A DNA stretch of 64,000 bases from NCBI GenBank assembly GCA_029718625.1, contig CM056385.1, forward strand, positions 27,788,960-27,852,959. The letters run 5' to 3'. The notes beneath the pieces are model-generated. The model was not told the DNA's origin. It saw only the letters and a list, made by a program, of their open reading frames with translations, and made no database searches. This DNA comes from Synaphobranchus kaupii (lineage: Eukaryota > Chordata > Actinopteri > Anguilliformes > Synaphobranchidae). A program made the position numbers and the translations under genes. Positions 23,655 to 36,052 of the stretch are shown one piece after another; the first letter of the stretch is position 1; every line of letters starts with the position of its first letter.

Positions 23655-23800
23655 TCTTCCCACTGGGGAGTTTTTACTTCATTTGCTTTTTGGGGGTTCA
23701 AGCCTGGCTTTTGCACAATTTTCCTTCTGTTTCTCTGTAAAACATCTTTGTGACGGTTCTCTGTAAAAAGCACTGTAAAAGTAAAACTGAACTGAATTGA
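23655..23800 (+). repeat. Retroelement tail
   Basis: The end reads ctctgtaaaaagcactgtaa and continues aaagtaaaactgaa, a form typical of fish LINE/SINE 3' ends. It lies just upstream of the alpha-actinin exon. Family not determined. Confidence 0.4.
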
Positions 23801-23848
23801 ATTTCCATGGAGTCACACTGAGGTACTATCCCTCCTGTTGGACTCCAG

Positions 23849-23999
23849 GGAAAGAGGAGCTGCTGGTGCAGTGGGACTACGAACATGCCACCCTGACTGG
23901 AGTCCGTGCCCTGATGAGGAAGCACGAAACATTCGAGAGCGACCTTGCTGCCCACCAGGACAGACTGGAGCAGATCGCTGCTATCGCTCAGGAGCTAAA
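23849..23999 (+). CDS. actn3: Alpha-actinin exon (spectrin repeat), actn3-like
   Basis: A 151-bp exon encoding the end of one spectrin-type repeat of alpha-actinin, including [20 protein letters not shown] and IAAIAQEL, almost unchanged across vertebrates. Alpha-actinin is the antiparallel dimer that crosslinks actin at Z-discs and adhesions; this exon lies in the rod that forms the dimer. Acceptor ctccag at 23843-23848, donor GT at 24000-24001. The split codon AA|T gives Asn and joins perfectly to the next exon. Words such as ATLT-VRAL fit ACTN3 better than ACTN1 or ACTN4. No other actinin exon is visible, so it is a fragment or an isolated pseudogene remnant, though both exons are undamaged. 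Confidence 0.85.
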
Positions 24000-24242
24000 G
24001 TGGGGGAGGGAGACTAGAGAAAGGGCCTTTCACCAGAGCTGAAATTGTGCAGCAGGAGTTTCTAATTAAAATTTGGGGCGTGTTCAAGAAATATGTGACC
24101 AGACGTGTAATGCAGGGTTAACGAGGCAGGTGCTGTCCAGCTAGTAAACCACCGATTGGCTGTGAACTAGGTTGTGTGGTTGTGACGTCTGATGCTGATT
24201 GGTCAGTGCTGGTGGTGATGGCTTATTACTTCGGTGTTCCAG

Positions 24243-24351
24243 TGAGCTGGATTACCATGATGCTGCTGGCATTAATGGCCGCTGCCAGGCTTTCTGTGAG
24301 CAGTGGGATAGCCTGGGAATGCTGACTCAGAAAAGGAGGGAGTCACTCGAG
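24243..24351 (+). CDS. actn3: Alpha-actinin exon (next spectrin-repeat segment), actn3-like
   Basis: A 109-bp exon that continues the preceding one in frame with [20 protein letters not shown] and then [16 protein letters not shown], the start of the following spectrin repeat. Acceptor ttccag at 24237-24242, donor gtgtgt directly after GAG at 24351. The intron between the two exons is 243 bp. The expected next exon (kinase-like spacing RTEKLLE..., known in the family) is not found in the following kilobases. The boundary positions match my recollection of vertebrate ACTN exon structure, which supports genomic and not retrocopy origin. Confidence 0.85.
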
Positions 24352-25977
24352 GTGTGTGAGGAGCACCGCTCCAAACCCTGGTTCTGGGGACCGCTTACAC
24401 ACACTGACCTCATCATCCGTAGGATTCAACCTCTCATAAGGACAACTGTGAACCATGTGTCCTTTACAACATATACATACATATGCATATTTAACTAGAC
24501 AGGAAAGCTACGCCCTCAGCCAACCTCAGCTGTGAAGCACCCAGAAGTAAGCCTGTGTGTTGAGTGCAAAACATTGGAGCTCCCATTACAATGAGTGGAG
24601 AATATCAGACCTTTGAAGGCGAAATTAAACTTCCCCGGTGATATTTTTAAACTCGATTAACTATAGTTATGTTTCATATGAAAAGCAGATTGTGAAAATG
24701 TTAAATTTTTTAGGCAAATGTACAGTAAATATATATTTCTTAATATTTACCCAAAACCTCTGGACCAAAACAGAATTTTTTTCAAAAACGTTATTGTCTT
24801 AATGACATTTATTTTATTTTATTATTTTTATTATTATTTTATTTACATAATTTTCTTAATGACATTTCCTCCTTTTTATACCAGTTTTGAATTCTCATAA
24901 ACTTCACCATAGTTATCATAAACACTCTGACCTTTGCTATAAATTAGGGAGAGCGCAGACGAACACACGTAATGCCAGCCGACGCTTCTTACCTTAGTCC
25001 ACAAGACTCGCACAAATATGAGTGGGAGGAACTGTGGAGGGAAGTCCTAATATGCGGAGGGAAGTCCTTTACTCTCTCCTCATTAGGTTCAATTTGAGAT
25101 GGGTTTTTGAGTTGAAGAATTCTCAAGAAGAAGATGAAGGAAATAGCAGTCTTCTATTCAGTTTAACCATTTATTAAGCATTGATGCCAACGGGAGGTCC
25201 TATACCCTACGCAGAGGATTAGGAGTTCCCCGAACAAAAACAAACATTAGTTTGTATAATATCATAACTCCTCCTCTACCTAACTAATACACCAATAATG
25301 TGCGGTGACACCCTTTTGTCATATCTTATTTTATCCAATAACAAATTAGACGAAAAATAAATGTTATATGACCTGTTCCTACCCTATGCGCTTGGGGGCA
25401 CTCTTGATCTATCAAATAAAATTGTTTGTGACCTCTCCTCCTGTGCCTTTTAATCAGACCATGAACTTTTCCTTAATTTCCCTTATTTTTATTATTCTCC
25501 CACCTGTTCGGTCAGCATGATCTATCTTATCAGCTTAGTTATGGAACACAGGAGGAAAACATTCCTGTTTTGACTGGTATGCTAGATGCCCTCGTCCTTG
25601 CTGACAGAGAAGATGATGATATCTTATTGGTCGAGAACCACCCGTGCGTTGCAGTACTGGATATGCAGTCCGTTAAAGTGGACTACAAGTCGAACTACAA
25701 TCATTAATGCATTACTTTAAAAAATAAAAATTGGAACATGCGATATATGATCTACATGCATGTACCACACAGCCTAATCCAGGAATGTTTCGGCTCATTC
25801 TATGAATCAGATTTCAAGAAATAGTCGGTAGCCCCCGAAGCCCATTCTATTTTCCATAGGGAATTTACTTCCGAAACCAGACTCCGCCCACGACTGACGT
25901 ACTCACTTGAGTACTCTATACAGAATAACGACCAGTCATTGACCAATCAGAATCGAGTATTCACCCATACCATGGTA
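24352..25977. other. Non-genic stretch after the actinin exons
   Basis: AT-rich, with no recognisable exon, LINE or SINE. The third expected actinin exon was searched for by its conserved words and not seen on either strand. Confidence 0.5.
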
Positions 25978-28188
25978 TAAATACACATACTGTATTGACC
26001 TAGCACACACAAATGCTACTCACATACACAACTAGTACAGTGCTCCCCTAGTACTATACAGTTGCAAGAAAAAGTATGTGAACCCTTTAGAATTTTCTGT
26101 ATATCTGCATAAATTCGATCTAAAATGCGATCACATCTTCATCTAAGTCCTAAAACTTGATATAGTGAACCCAACTCAACAAAAAACACAAAAAACATTA
26201 TTCTTTTATAATTTATTTATTGACCAAAATTATCCAACATTAAATGCTTTGTTGGAAAAAGTATGTGAACCCTTGGATCATACGTATTTTTAAAGTATCA
26301 TATTTAATATTTGGTCGCATATCCTTTGCATGCTGTTACTTCCTGAAGTCTGTGACCCATCAATATCAAAAGGCTCTCAATATCTTATTTTCAGGTACTG
26401 TTAAAAGCGATACTATAACCACTCTGCATTTGAATGGATCTTTATGGGAATTGGGGGGTGAGACTAGATTCAGCTGTAAATTACACTCGTACATTATGGA
26501 ACACATGACTGGCTAAATGGTTGTAAGTCATCCAGGGTCTGAGGTATCAAACGAGCCCCAAACCATCACTCTGTGGCCAGATATGGATGGATCACTGCAA
26601 GGGTTATTTCTCCTGACTCATTTTCCTATAGAACTCTATGGGGAAAAAAGTCAGGAGAAGAAACCCTTAAAGTGATCCATCCACATCTACTCCATATCTG
26701 GCCGCAGAGTGATGGTTTGGGGCTCGTTTGATGCAGAGTGGTTATAGTATCGCTTGTAACAGTACCTGAAAATAAGATATTGAGAGCCTTTTGATATTGA
26801 TGGGTCGCAGACTTCAGGAACAGCATGCAAAGGATATGCGACCAAATATTAAATATGATACTTTAAAAATACGTATGATCCAAGGGTTCACATACTTTTT
26901 CCAACAAAGCATTTAATGTTGGATAATTTTGCTCAATAAATAAATTATAAAAGAATAATGTTTTTTGTGTTTTTTGTTGAGTTGGGTTCACTTTATCTTC
27001 AAGTTTTAGGACTTGGATGAAGATGTGATCGCATTTTAGATCGAATTTATGCAGATACACAGAAAATTCTAAAGGGTTCACATACTTTTTCTTGCAACTG
27101 TACATACACATACTGTATTAACCTAGCACACACATATGCTACTCACATACACAACTAGTACAGTGCTCCCCTAGTGCATACATACACATACGGTATTAAC
27201 CTAGCACACACAAATGCTACTCACATACACAAGTAGTACAGTGCTCCCATACATACACATACTGTATTAACCTAGCAAACACAAATGCTACTCACATAAA
27301 CAACTAGTACAGTGCTCCCCTAGTGCATACATACACATACTGTATTAACCTAGCACACACAAATGCTACTCACATACACAACTAGTACAGTGCTCCCCTA
27401 GTGCATACATACACATACTGTATTAACCTAGCACACACACACACGTCACTCACACTAGTACAGTGCTCTCTAGTACATACATACACATACTGTATTAACC
27501 TAGCACACACAAATGCTACTCACATACACAACTAGTACAGTGCTCCCCTAGTACATACATACACATACTGTATTAACCTAGCACACACAAATGCTACTCA
27601 CATACACAACTAGTACAGTGCTTCCCTAGTGCATACATACACATACTGTATTAACCTAGCACACACAAATGCTACTCACATACACAACTAGTACAGTGCT
27701 CCCCTAGTACATGCATACACATACTGTATTAACCTAGCACACACAAATGCTACTCACATACACAACTAGTACAGTGCTCCCCTAGTACATACATACACAT
27801 ACTGTATTAACCTAGCACACACAAATGCTACTCACATACACAACTAGTACAGTGCTCCCCTAGTACATACATACACATACTGTATTAACCTAGCACACAC
27901 ATATGCTACTCACATACACAACTAGTACAGTGCTCCCCTAGTGCATACATACACATACTGTATTAACCTAGCACACACAAATGCTACTCACATACACAAC
28001 TAGTAGTGCTCCCCTAGTACATACATACACATACTGTATTAACCTAGCACAGACAAATGCTACTCACATACACAACTAGTACAGTGCTCCCCTAGTACAT
28101 ACATACACATACTGTATTAACCTAGCACACACATACACAACTAGTACAGTGCTCCCCTAGTGCATACATACACATACTGTATTAACCT

Positions 28189-28223
<35 letters not shown>

Positions 28224-28972
28224 CTCACACTAGTATAGTGCTCCCCTAGTACATACATGCACATACTGTATTAACCTAGCACACACAAATGCTACTCACA
28301 TACACAACTAGTATTGTGCTCCCCTAGTGCATACATACACATACTGTATTAACCTAGCACACACAAATGCTACTCACATACACAACTAGTAGTGCTCCCC
28401 TAGTGCATACATACACATACTGTATTAACCTAGCACACACAAATGCTACTCACATACACAACTAGTAGTGCTCCCCAGTACATACATACACATACTGTAT
28501 TAACCTAGCACACACAAATGCTACTCACATACACAACTAGTACAGTGCTCCCCTAGTACATACATACACAAACTGTATTAACCTAGCACACACAAATGCT
28601 ACTCACATACACAACTAGTACAGTGCTCCCCTAGTACATACATACACATACTGTATTAACCTAGCACACACATATGCTACTCACATACACAACTAGTACA
28701 GTGCTCCCCTAGTGCATACATACACATACTGTATTAACCTAGCACACACAAATGCTACTCACATACACAACTAGTAGTGCTCCCCTAGTACATACATACA
28801 CATACTGTATTAACCTAGCACACACAAATGCTACTCACATACACAACTAGTAGTGCTCCCCTAGTACATACATACACATACTGTATTAACCTAGCACACA
28901 CAAATGCTACTCACATACACAACTAGTACAGTGCTCCCCTAGTGCATACATACACATACTGTATTAACCTAG

Positions 28973-29003
<31 letters not shown>

Positions 29004-30530
29004 CTCACACTAGTATAGTGCTCCCCTAGTACATACATGCACATACTGTATTAACCTAGCACACACAAATGCTACTCACATACACAACTAGTACAGTGCT
29101 CCCCTAGTAAATACATACACATACTGTATTAACCTAGCACACACATATGCTACTCACATACACAACTAGTACAGTGCTCCCCTAGTGCATACATACACAT
29201 ACTGTATTAACCTAGCACACACAAATGCTACTCACATACACAACTAGTAGTGCTCCCCTAGTGCATACATACACATACTGTATTAACCTAGCACACACAA
29301 ATGCTACTCACATACACAACTAGTAGTGCTCCCCTAGTACATACATACACATACTGTATTAACCTAGCACACACAAATGCTACTCACATACACAACTAGT
29401 AGTGCTCCCCTAGTACATACATACACATACTGTATTAACCTAGCACACACAAATGCTACTCACATACACAACTAGTACAGTGCTCCCCTAGTACATACAT
29501 ACACATACTGTATTAACCTAGCACACACATATGCTACTCACATACACAACTAGTACAGTGCTCCCCTAGTGCATACATACACATACTGTATTAACCTAGC
29601 ACACACACACACACACGTCACTCACACTAGTATAGTGCTCCCCTAGTACATACATACACATACTGTATTAACCTAGCACACACAAATGCTACTCACATAC
29701 ACAACTAGTACAGTGCTCCCCTAGTACATACATACACATACTGTATTAACCTAGCACACACAAATGCTACTCACATACACAACTAGTACAGTGCTCCCCT
29801 AGTACATACATACACATACTGTATTAACCTAGCACACACATATGCTACTCACATACACAACTAGTACAGTGCTCCCCTAGTGCATACATACACATACTGT
29901 ATTAACCTAGCACACACAAATGCTACTCACATACACAACTAGTAGTGCTCCCCTAGTGCATACATACACATATTGTATTAACCTAGCACACACAAATTCT
30001 ACTCAGATACACAACTAGTAGTGCTCCCCCAGTACATACATACACATACTGTATTAACCTAGCACACACAAATGCTACTCACATACACAACTAGTACAGT
30101 GCTCCCCTAGTACATACATACACATACTGTATTAACCTAGCACACACAAATGCTACTCACATACACAACTAGTACAGTGCTCCCCTAGTGCATACATACA
30201 CATACTGTATTAACCTAGCACACACAAATGCTACTCACATACACAACTAGTACAGTGCTCCCCTAAGTACATACATACACATACTGTATTAACCTAGCAC
30301 ACACATATGCTACTCACATACACAACTAGTACAGTGCTCCCCTAGTACATACATACACATACTGTATTAACCTAGCACACACAAATGCTACTCACACACA
30401 ACTAGTACAGTGCTCCCCTAGTGCATACATACACATACTGTATTAACCTAGCACACACATATGCTACTCACACACAACTAGTACAATGCTCTCTAGTACA
30501 TACATACACATACTGTATAAAATTTTAATT
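25978..30530. repeat. ~75-bp minisatellite with higher-order structure
   Basis: Roughly 45 copies of a ~73-79-bp unit containing catactgtattaacctagc, then acacacaaatgctactcac and actagtacagtgctcccc. One unit lies left of the Tc1-type MITE (26059-27100); the rest run without break from 27101. Variants include atatgc for aaatgc, loss of acagt after ctagt, and a CA-expanded unit with cgtcactcacactagtatag. That last variant recurs at about 27430, 28190, 28970 and 29600, marking blocks of about 8-10 units. No open reading frame or CRISPR-like spacer logic: the spacing is filled by the repeat itself. Confidence 0.95.
26059..27100. mobile_element. Palindromic Tc1-type MITE inside the minisatellite
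   Basis: Terminal inverted repeats start cagttgcaagaaaaagtatg and end with the reverse complement, flanked by TA (26057-26058 and 27101-27102). The whole 1042 bp is nearly one palindrome. The outer ~220 bp are TIR of one Tc1 family. The interior (about 26290-26860) is a core shared with elements that have other termini. It was inserted into a pre-existing minisatellite unit, since repeat sequence resumes on both sides. No coding capacity. Confidence 0.88.
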
Positions 30531-31973
30531 AAATTTTATTTTTGTCAATTCCATCTTCATTCATGATCTACTTTGTGACCATTGTCATATGTATACTGAT
30601 TGATATTCTCAATAAAAATGATGTACTTTGCATTGTTACGTTAGACCTTTGACGTGGCTGCTGTGCTCCCTGTTTTGTTGCTCAATGGGACAACAGGAGC
30701 AGCCTATGGACTGGATCTGTGATTAGAGTCCACAATGAAATGACATATGGACAGAATGGACACAGGTAATGAGACTGAAAAAGGTGGACAGAGAACCTCA
30801 AGAAAAGTTCTATTTTGTGCCCGATATTGCGGGGTGCTGACTGAGCCCATTGGAAATGGGGAAGGTGTTCAATGCACCTAGTGTTCTGGACTTTGGTGAA
30901 ATATCCAGTCGGTGGGGGTTGTCCCCCATCAATGCAGTAGTCTCTCATCAATGATAAATTCCAAGGAATTGGAACGGTTAACAGTTACACATGAATATGG
31001 ATATGAATTACTGAATATGGATGTCTGATGGTGCTAATGCAGACATCTGTCACGCTGGACATCAGCGTTCGCCATGCAGTTGTCCATTTACTTCAAGCTT
31101 CTGAGGTTTTGCGGATTTTCCCGCCCTCCAAAACCCCATCCTGTTACGTCCCCACCCCGCCTTAACCGCTGTGACCACATCACTGGGGCACCCTCGACAT
31201 CCTCCTTTTATTTTATTTTTTTTAAATGCTTTATGCGCGTTACTTCCATACCACAAGGTGCATGATCTAGCTCACCTCTCTGGGTGGAGTGTTTCCATCA
31301 TCCTCACAGTGTTTTTTTACATAACCAATTTTAACCATGATTTTTTGGAATGTCTGTTTGTAGAAATAATCCTGTTTTGTTGCTGCAATGTCCTCAGTTT
31401 TAACAAAAAGAAAACACACAAATCAAGACTACTTAGTTTATTTCTGATGGTTCTAGCACTGAAAGTAATTTGCACTTACAACTGTGATCAAGCTTTAAAC
31501 AACGATAAAGCCATATTACAAAAAACAAATCAATTTTAAAAAGTCAATACAAGAATGTACTTAATTCGATTTTAGGTAATGGTATTATATGTACAAGCAT
31601 TACAACAGGCAGACACTTGAGCCTGCAGAAATTTCACAGCATGTGCAAAAATACTTCCACACCAAGAAGCTTGGAGCAAAACAACTTCAATATTTAAGGT
31701 TTGTCTTAAATAACTATGTTAAAAGCAAGAGTATTAAAAGTAAAATAAAATATTCAGTGTTTTTCCTTTTTTGGTAATTTTCAGAGATTGTCAATCAGGG
31801 GCTCGCTTCACTAAAGTTGTGACGTACGAGCTGAGATCTGAATCAGAGATCTATCTACTGCATCCTGTTTACCGTGTACTAGCATACTGTATGCAGCTTA
31901 CTGCATACTGTTTAGTGACATGCAGTATGAAAAAAATATCCTCCCTAGTATTATCAGTGAAAACCCGGAAATA
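30531..31973. other. Non-genic stretch
   Basis: No recognisable gene. Small open frames (for example 31589-31777) lack family resemblance. The region ends at the Tc1 element. Confidence 0.45.
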
Positions 31974-33584
31974 AAGTTGAAGTCGGAAGTTTACATACAC
32001 TTCAATAAAACTAATTTTTAACCACTCCACAGATTTCATGTTAGCAAACTATAGTGTTGGCAAGTCAGTTAGGACATCTACTTTGTGCATGACACAAGTA
32101 ATTTTTCCAACAATTGTTTACAAACAGATTATTTCACTTTTAATTCACTATATCACAATTCCACAAGTTTACATACAATAAGTTGACTATGCCTTTAAAC
32201 AGCTTGGAAAATTCCAGAAAATTATGTCATGGCTTTAGAAACTTCTGATAGGCTAATTGACATTATTTGAGTCAATTGGAGGTGTACCTGTGGATGTATT
32301 TTAAGGCCTACCTTCAACCTCAGTGCCTCTTTGCTTGACATCATGGGAAAATCAAAAGAAATCAGCCAAGACCTCAGAAAGAAAATTGTGGACCTCCACA
32401 AGTCTGGTTCATCCTTGGGAGCAATTTCCAAACGCCTGAAGGTACCACGTTCGTCTGTACAAACAATAGTACACAAGTATAAACACCATGGGACCACGCA
32501 GCCGTCATACCGCTCAGGAAGGAGACGTGTTCTGTCTCCTAGAGATGAACGTGCTTTGGTGCGAAAAGTGCAAATCAATCCCAGAACAACAGCAAAGGAC
32601 CTTGTGAAGATGCTGGAGGGAACAGGTACATAAGTATCTATATCCACAGTAAAACGAGTCCTATATCAACATAACCTGAAAGGCTGCTCAGCAAGGAAGA
32701 AGCCACTACTCCAAAACCGCCATAAAAAAGCCAGACTACAGCTTGCAACTGCACATGGGGACAAAGATCTTACTTTTTGGAGAAATGTCCTCTGGTCTGA
32801 TGAAACTAAATTTGAACTGTTTGGCCATAATGACCATCGTTATGTTTGGAGGAAAAAGGGTGAGGCTTGCAAGCCGAAGAACACCATCCCAACCGTGAAG
32901 CACGGGAGCGGCAGCATCATGTTGTGCTTTGCTGCAGGAGGGACTGGCGCACTTCATAAAATAGATGGCATCATGAGGAAGGAAAATTATGTGGATATAT
33001 TGAAGCAACATCTCAAGACATCAGCCAGGAAGTTAAAGCTTGGTCGCAAATGGCTCTTCCAAATGGAAAATGACCCAAAGCATACTTCCAAAGTTGCGGC
33101 AAAATGGCTTAAGGACAACAAAGTCAAGGTATTGGAGTGGCCATCACAAAGTTCTGACCTCAATCCAATCAAAAATTTGTGGGGAGGACTGAAAAAGCGT
33201 GTGTGAGCAAGGAGGCCTTACCTGACTCAGTAACACCAGATCTGTCAGGAGGAATGGGCCAAAATTCCAGCAACTTATTGTGAGAAGCTTGTGGAAGGCT
33301 ACCCAAAACATTTGACCCAAGTTAAACAATTTAAAGGCAATGCTACCACATACTAACAGAATATATGCATACTTCTGACCCACTGGGAACGTAATGAAAG
33401 AAATAAAAGCTGAAATAAATCATTTTCTCTACTATTATTCTGACATTTCACATTCTTAAAATAAAGTTGTGATCCTATCTGACCTGAGACAGGGAAACTT
33501 TACTAGGATTAAATGTCAGGAATTGTGAAAAACTGAGTTTAAATGGATTTGGCTAAGGTGTATGTAAACTTTCGACTTCAACTG
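31974..33584 (+). mobile_element. Nearly full-length Tc1 element
   Basis: A 1611-bp element with Tc1-family termini (agttgaagtcggaagtttac at the left and its counterpart tcgacttcaactg at the right). It inserted at TA (31972-31973); the right flank now reads TC. It encodes a complete but damaged transposase on the plus strand. Two relatives, one nested and one disrupted, lie in pacs1 introns at 45401 and 52112. Confidence 0.93.
32343..33356 (+). pseudogene. Tc1 transposase pseudogene
   Basis: One frame from ATG 32343 to the stop at 33354-33356 reads as Tc1 transposase: an N-terminal paired-like DNA-binding region ([18 protein letters not shown]), then the DDE domain with WSDE, ENDPKH and NPIxNLW. 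It carries three nonsense codons (TAA 32631, TGA 33204, TAA 33231). There is a 6-bp in-frame loss in the usual LWGC region near 32922. The catalytic glutamate is replaced by Lys at 33171-33173. The two aspartates remain at 32799 and 33072. It cannot make active enzyme. Confidence 0.93.
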
Positions 33585-35045
33585 TCTATCATCTGGGGAT
33601 ATTAAGAAGGCTCAATTTTCAGAAATGTCGCGTACTTTAAAAAAAAAAAAAAAAAGTATACTCAACTGGAATACTCAATAGTAGGCAAGTGTGCCGATTC
33701 GGACAGGGCCACAAACTAAAGGTGACTATGGACTACTTTACTGTCTGTAACATACGCCAATTATAACCTACCTAAAAATAAACTTGATGTACTTGAGTCT
33801 AAAAAATAACCTTTCATATAGGCCTACTTCTTTTTTGTAAATATTTCGAGCATATTTCGAGCATTTACGTAGTTATCTAAATAAAGGGTGGGCGTGATTG
33901 CAGAGAAGATTCTTTCTGGAGCGTAGGCTACCTGCGTCACCGCACAATCAAAGAAAGCGTAGCCTAATACTTGCAAGGAAAGAATTGGATGTGTCGTCCC
34001 ACTTTTATTTGCGATTTGCAGGCAATGCATTTTCCTGAAACGCGTTTTGACAAGAAGCCGCGATCTGCGAGTGAAAATCGCCCCAAATCGCTTTCGTGAA
34101 AGGAGCCCCAGGCCGTTGTTATAGAGTAAGCGCTTCAAAAGGTTTCACTTTGCTGTCTAAAATTGAAGTGTGTAAATTTGCAAATGCTGCCATTGTTTTG
34201 ATAAACTTAACGCCTCACGCAAAGGACTCAAAACAGCATAAATGACATGAACTGACACATTTTGACCCCAGTTGAACTGTAGCTCAAAGATAGCAGGTTA
34301 TAAAACTGAAATTACACTGAAATTAAGCTGGTTTCATCGCTTCTGCATTTGCCATGGAAGCAAATTGCTTTATCTCACAGAGACAGACATATTCCAGGTC
34401 AGGAGGAACCACTTCAACAACAAAAAAGCAAAATAAAAATAAATACATTTTTTAAAAAGCTGCAGGAAAGGATGATCAGGAGGGAAGAGGGAAAGGACAG
34501 AAACACAGAAGAAGCAGTTATGGAGCGTGGCTACTGTATTTTCAGACCCTGTCAAATAAAACAGGATTGAATACGCACAAACACTGTGGAAAGGAAATCA
34601 CATTTGACATTTTCTTCTTAAGAGACCAGAACAATTTTACAAAACGCACACAAAAAAACATTTACAACGACGGCCCTCCACCACAATCATAGGAAACCTT
34701 TCAATCTGCCCATTTCAAAATCAGCACTAGTGTTTTTTGGCACTGCAGGGCTGCCACCTTCACAAATGTTGCCTTCCCTGTATTCAAAAAAGTTTCTGTA
34801 CCTTGAAAATTAAAAGGCTGCGTTTGTAACCGGTGACCTATTCATGTTTTCATCAAAATTACACCACCAACAACACGACTGAGAGCTTCTAGAGTGAAGC
34901 AGAACTGACCGAGGCTCGGATTTGATGCTACTGACCGGACATTATTTGACTGTGACAACATTATTACAATTGCAATAACAATATAAATCCCTCTTAATAC
35001 TTTATATAACACTTAATTTTATTGAATTTAATAACACTGGACATA
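33585..35045. other. Non-genic stretch
   Basis: No exon seen. A poly-A run at about 33640-33654 and weak open frames on both strands only. Confidence 0.45.
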
Positions 35046-35402
35046 GAGCTGCACAATTATGGCAAATTATAATCACGATTATTTTAGTCAATATTCAGAT
35101 CACTATTATTGAACACAATTATTAATTGGTTTTCGGCACATACTTTTATTGCACTTTAACATTTTGAATGAACAGAATAATGCTTATATGTTCACATCTT
35201 CTAACCCTAATCCTCTACTGTGAGGGAGGGAAAACATGAGTGCTTGATTTGATATAGAACACCAGAGAAGTCCAGTAAAGTGAGTTTTCATTTGCAAACA
35301 GACTGCCTTCGTCTGCAAACAGATTGTCATTCTCGATTATTCTTGTTTCGTAATCGTTGATAGCCAAAATTGTAATCACGATTTGATTAACTGTGCAGCC
35401 CT
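35046..35402. mobile_element. hAT-like MITE (gctgcac ends)
   Basis: The left end agagctgcacaattatgg and right end taactgtgcagccct are inverted repeats. Internal arms (aattataatcacgatta and attgtaatcacgattt) continue the hairpin. The termini resemble the common tagggctgca hAT family of fish. An 8-bp target duplication is not convincing. Confidence 0.68.
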
Positions 35403-35916
35403 AACTTGACACAGCTCAAGGCTGTCTACCCTGTAAGGGTGACAAGGCCTGGCTATGATAAATGCATATTTTAATCGAACACAATTTAATCTCTGAAGAT
35501 GTGAAGGCCATAGTCACCCCAGACCAATACGAGCGATCTCTAGGAACTTTACAGAACAGGATTTAAAGCACAAAAGCACTGATGATTTTTCTGTGGTGCA
35601 CTGGACCAACAGCATAATATACAGTCTGCTTAATAGTAAAGTGTGTCACATGGCACAATGGTATCATGTTGTCTTTTGTTTTATTTATTTTTGCACTGTC
35701 AACAAGAACGGTACGAGAGCACTGATGTATTCATGAATATTTGCTGACCATCCATTAATAAAGAACCTCACCCCCTGCACCTGGGCCTGATACACAGGCA
35801 GTCAGAGTAGCTTGTGCTCGAGTTTAAACGCGGAGCATCATGTCGTAACTGAACACAGAGGAAGACCCAACACCAGTTTAACCACTACAACCAAACACTG
35901 GGTGGATTAAAAAACC

Positions 35917-36052
35917 AGGAAAAATAAAGGCTCTGCACACCAAAAGAGAATTTAATCACAAACGCTTCACTGAAGAAAGCTTGAACGCTGAAACATTTGT
36001 GATTAAATTATCGATAAGGCATCTTTTGGTGTGCGGAGCCTTTATTTTTCCT
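35917..36052. repeat. Short perfect-arm hairpin
   Basis: The arms aggaaaaataaaggctctgc (left) and gcggagcctttatttttcct (right) pair almost perfectly. Inner arms tttaatcacaaacg and catttgtgattaaa also pair, leaving a loop of only a few tens of bases. It resembles a miniature fold-back; no terminal duplication found. Confidence 0.75.

Noticed and set aside
27101..30530. CRISPR array or centromeric satellite
   Set aside because: No unique spacers and eukaryotic context, so not CRISPR. There is no evidence for centromere function.
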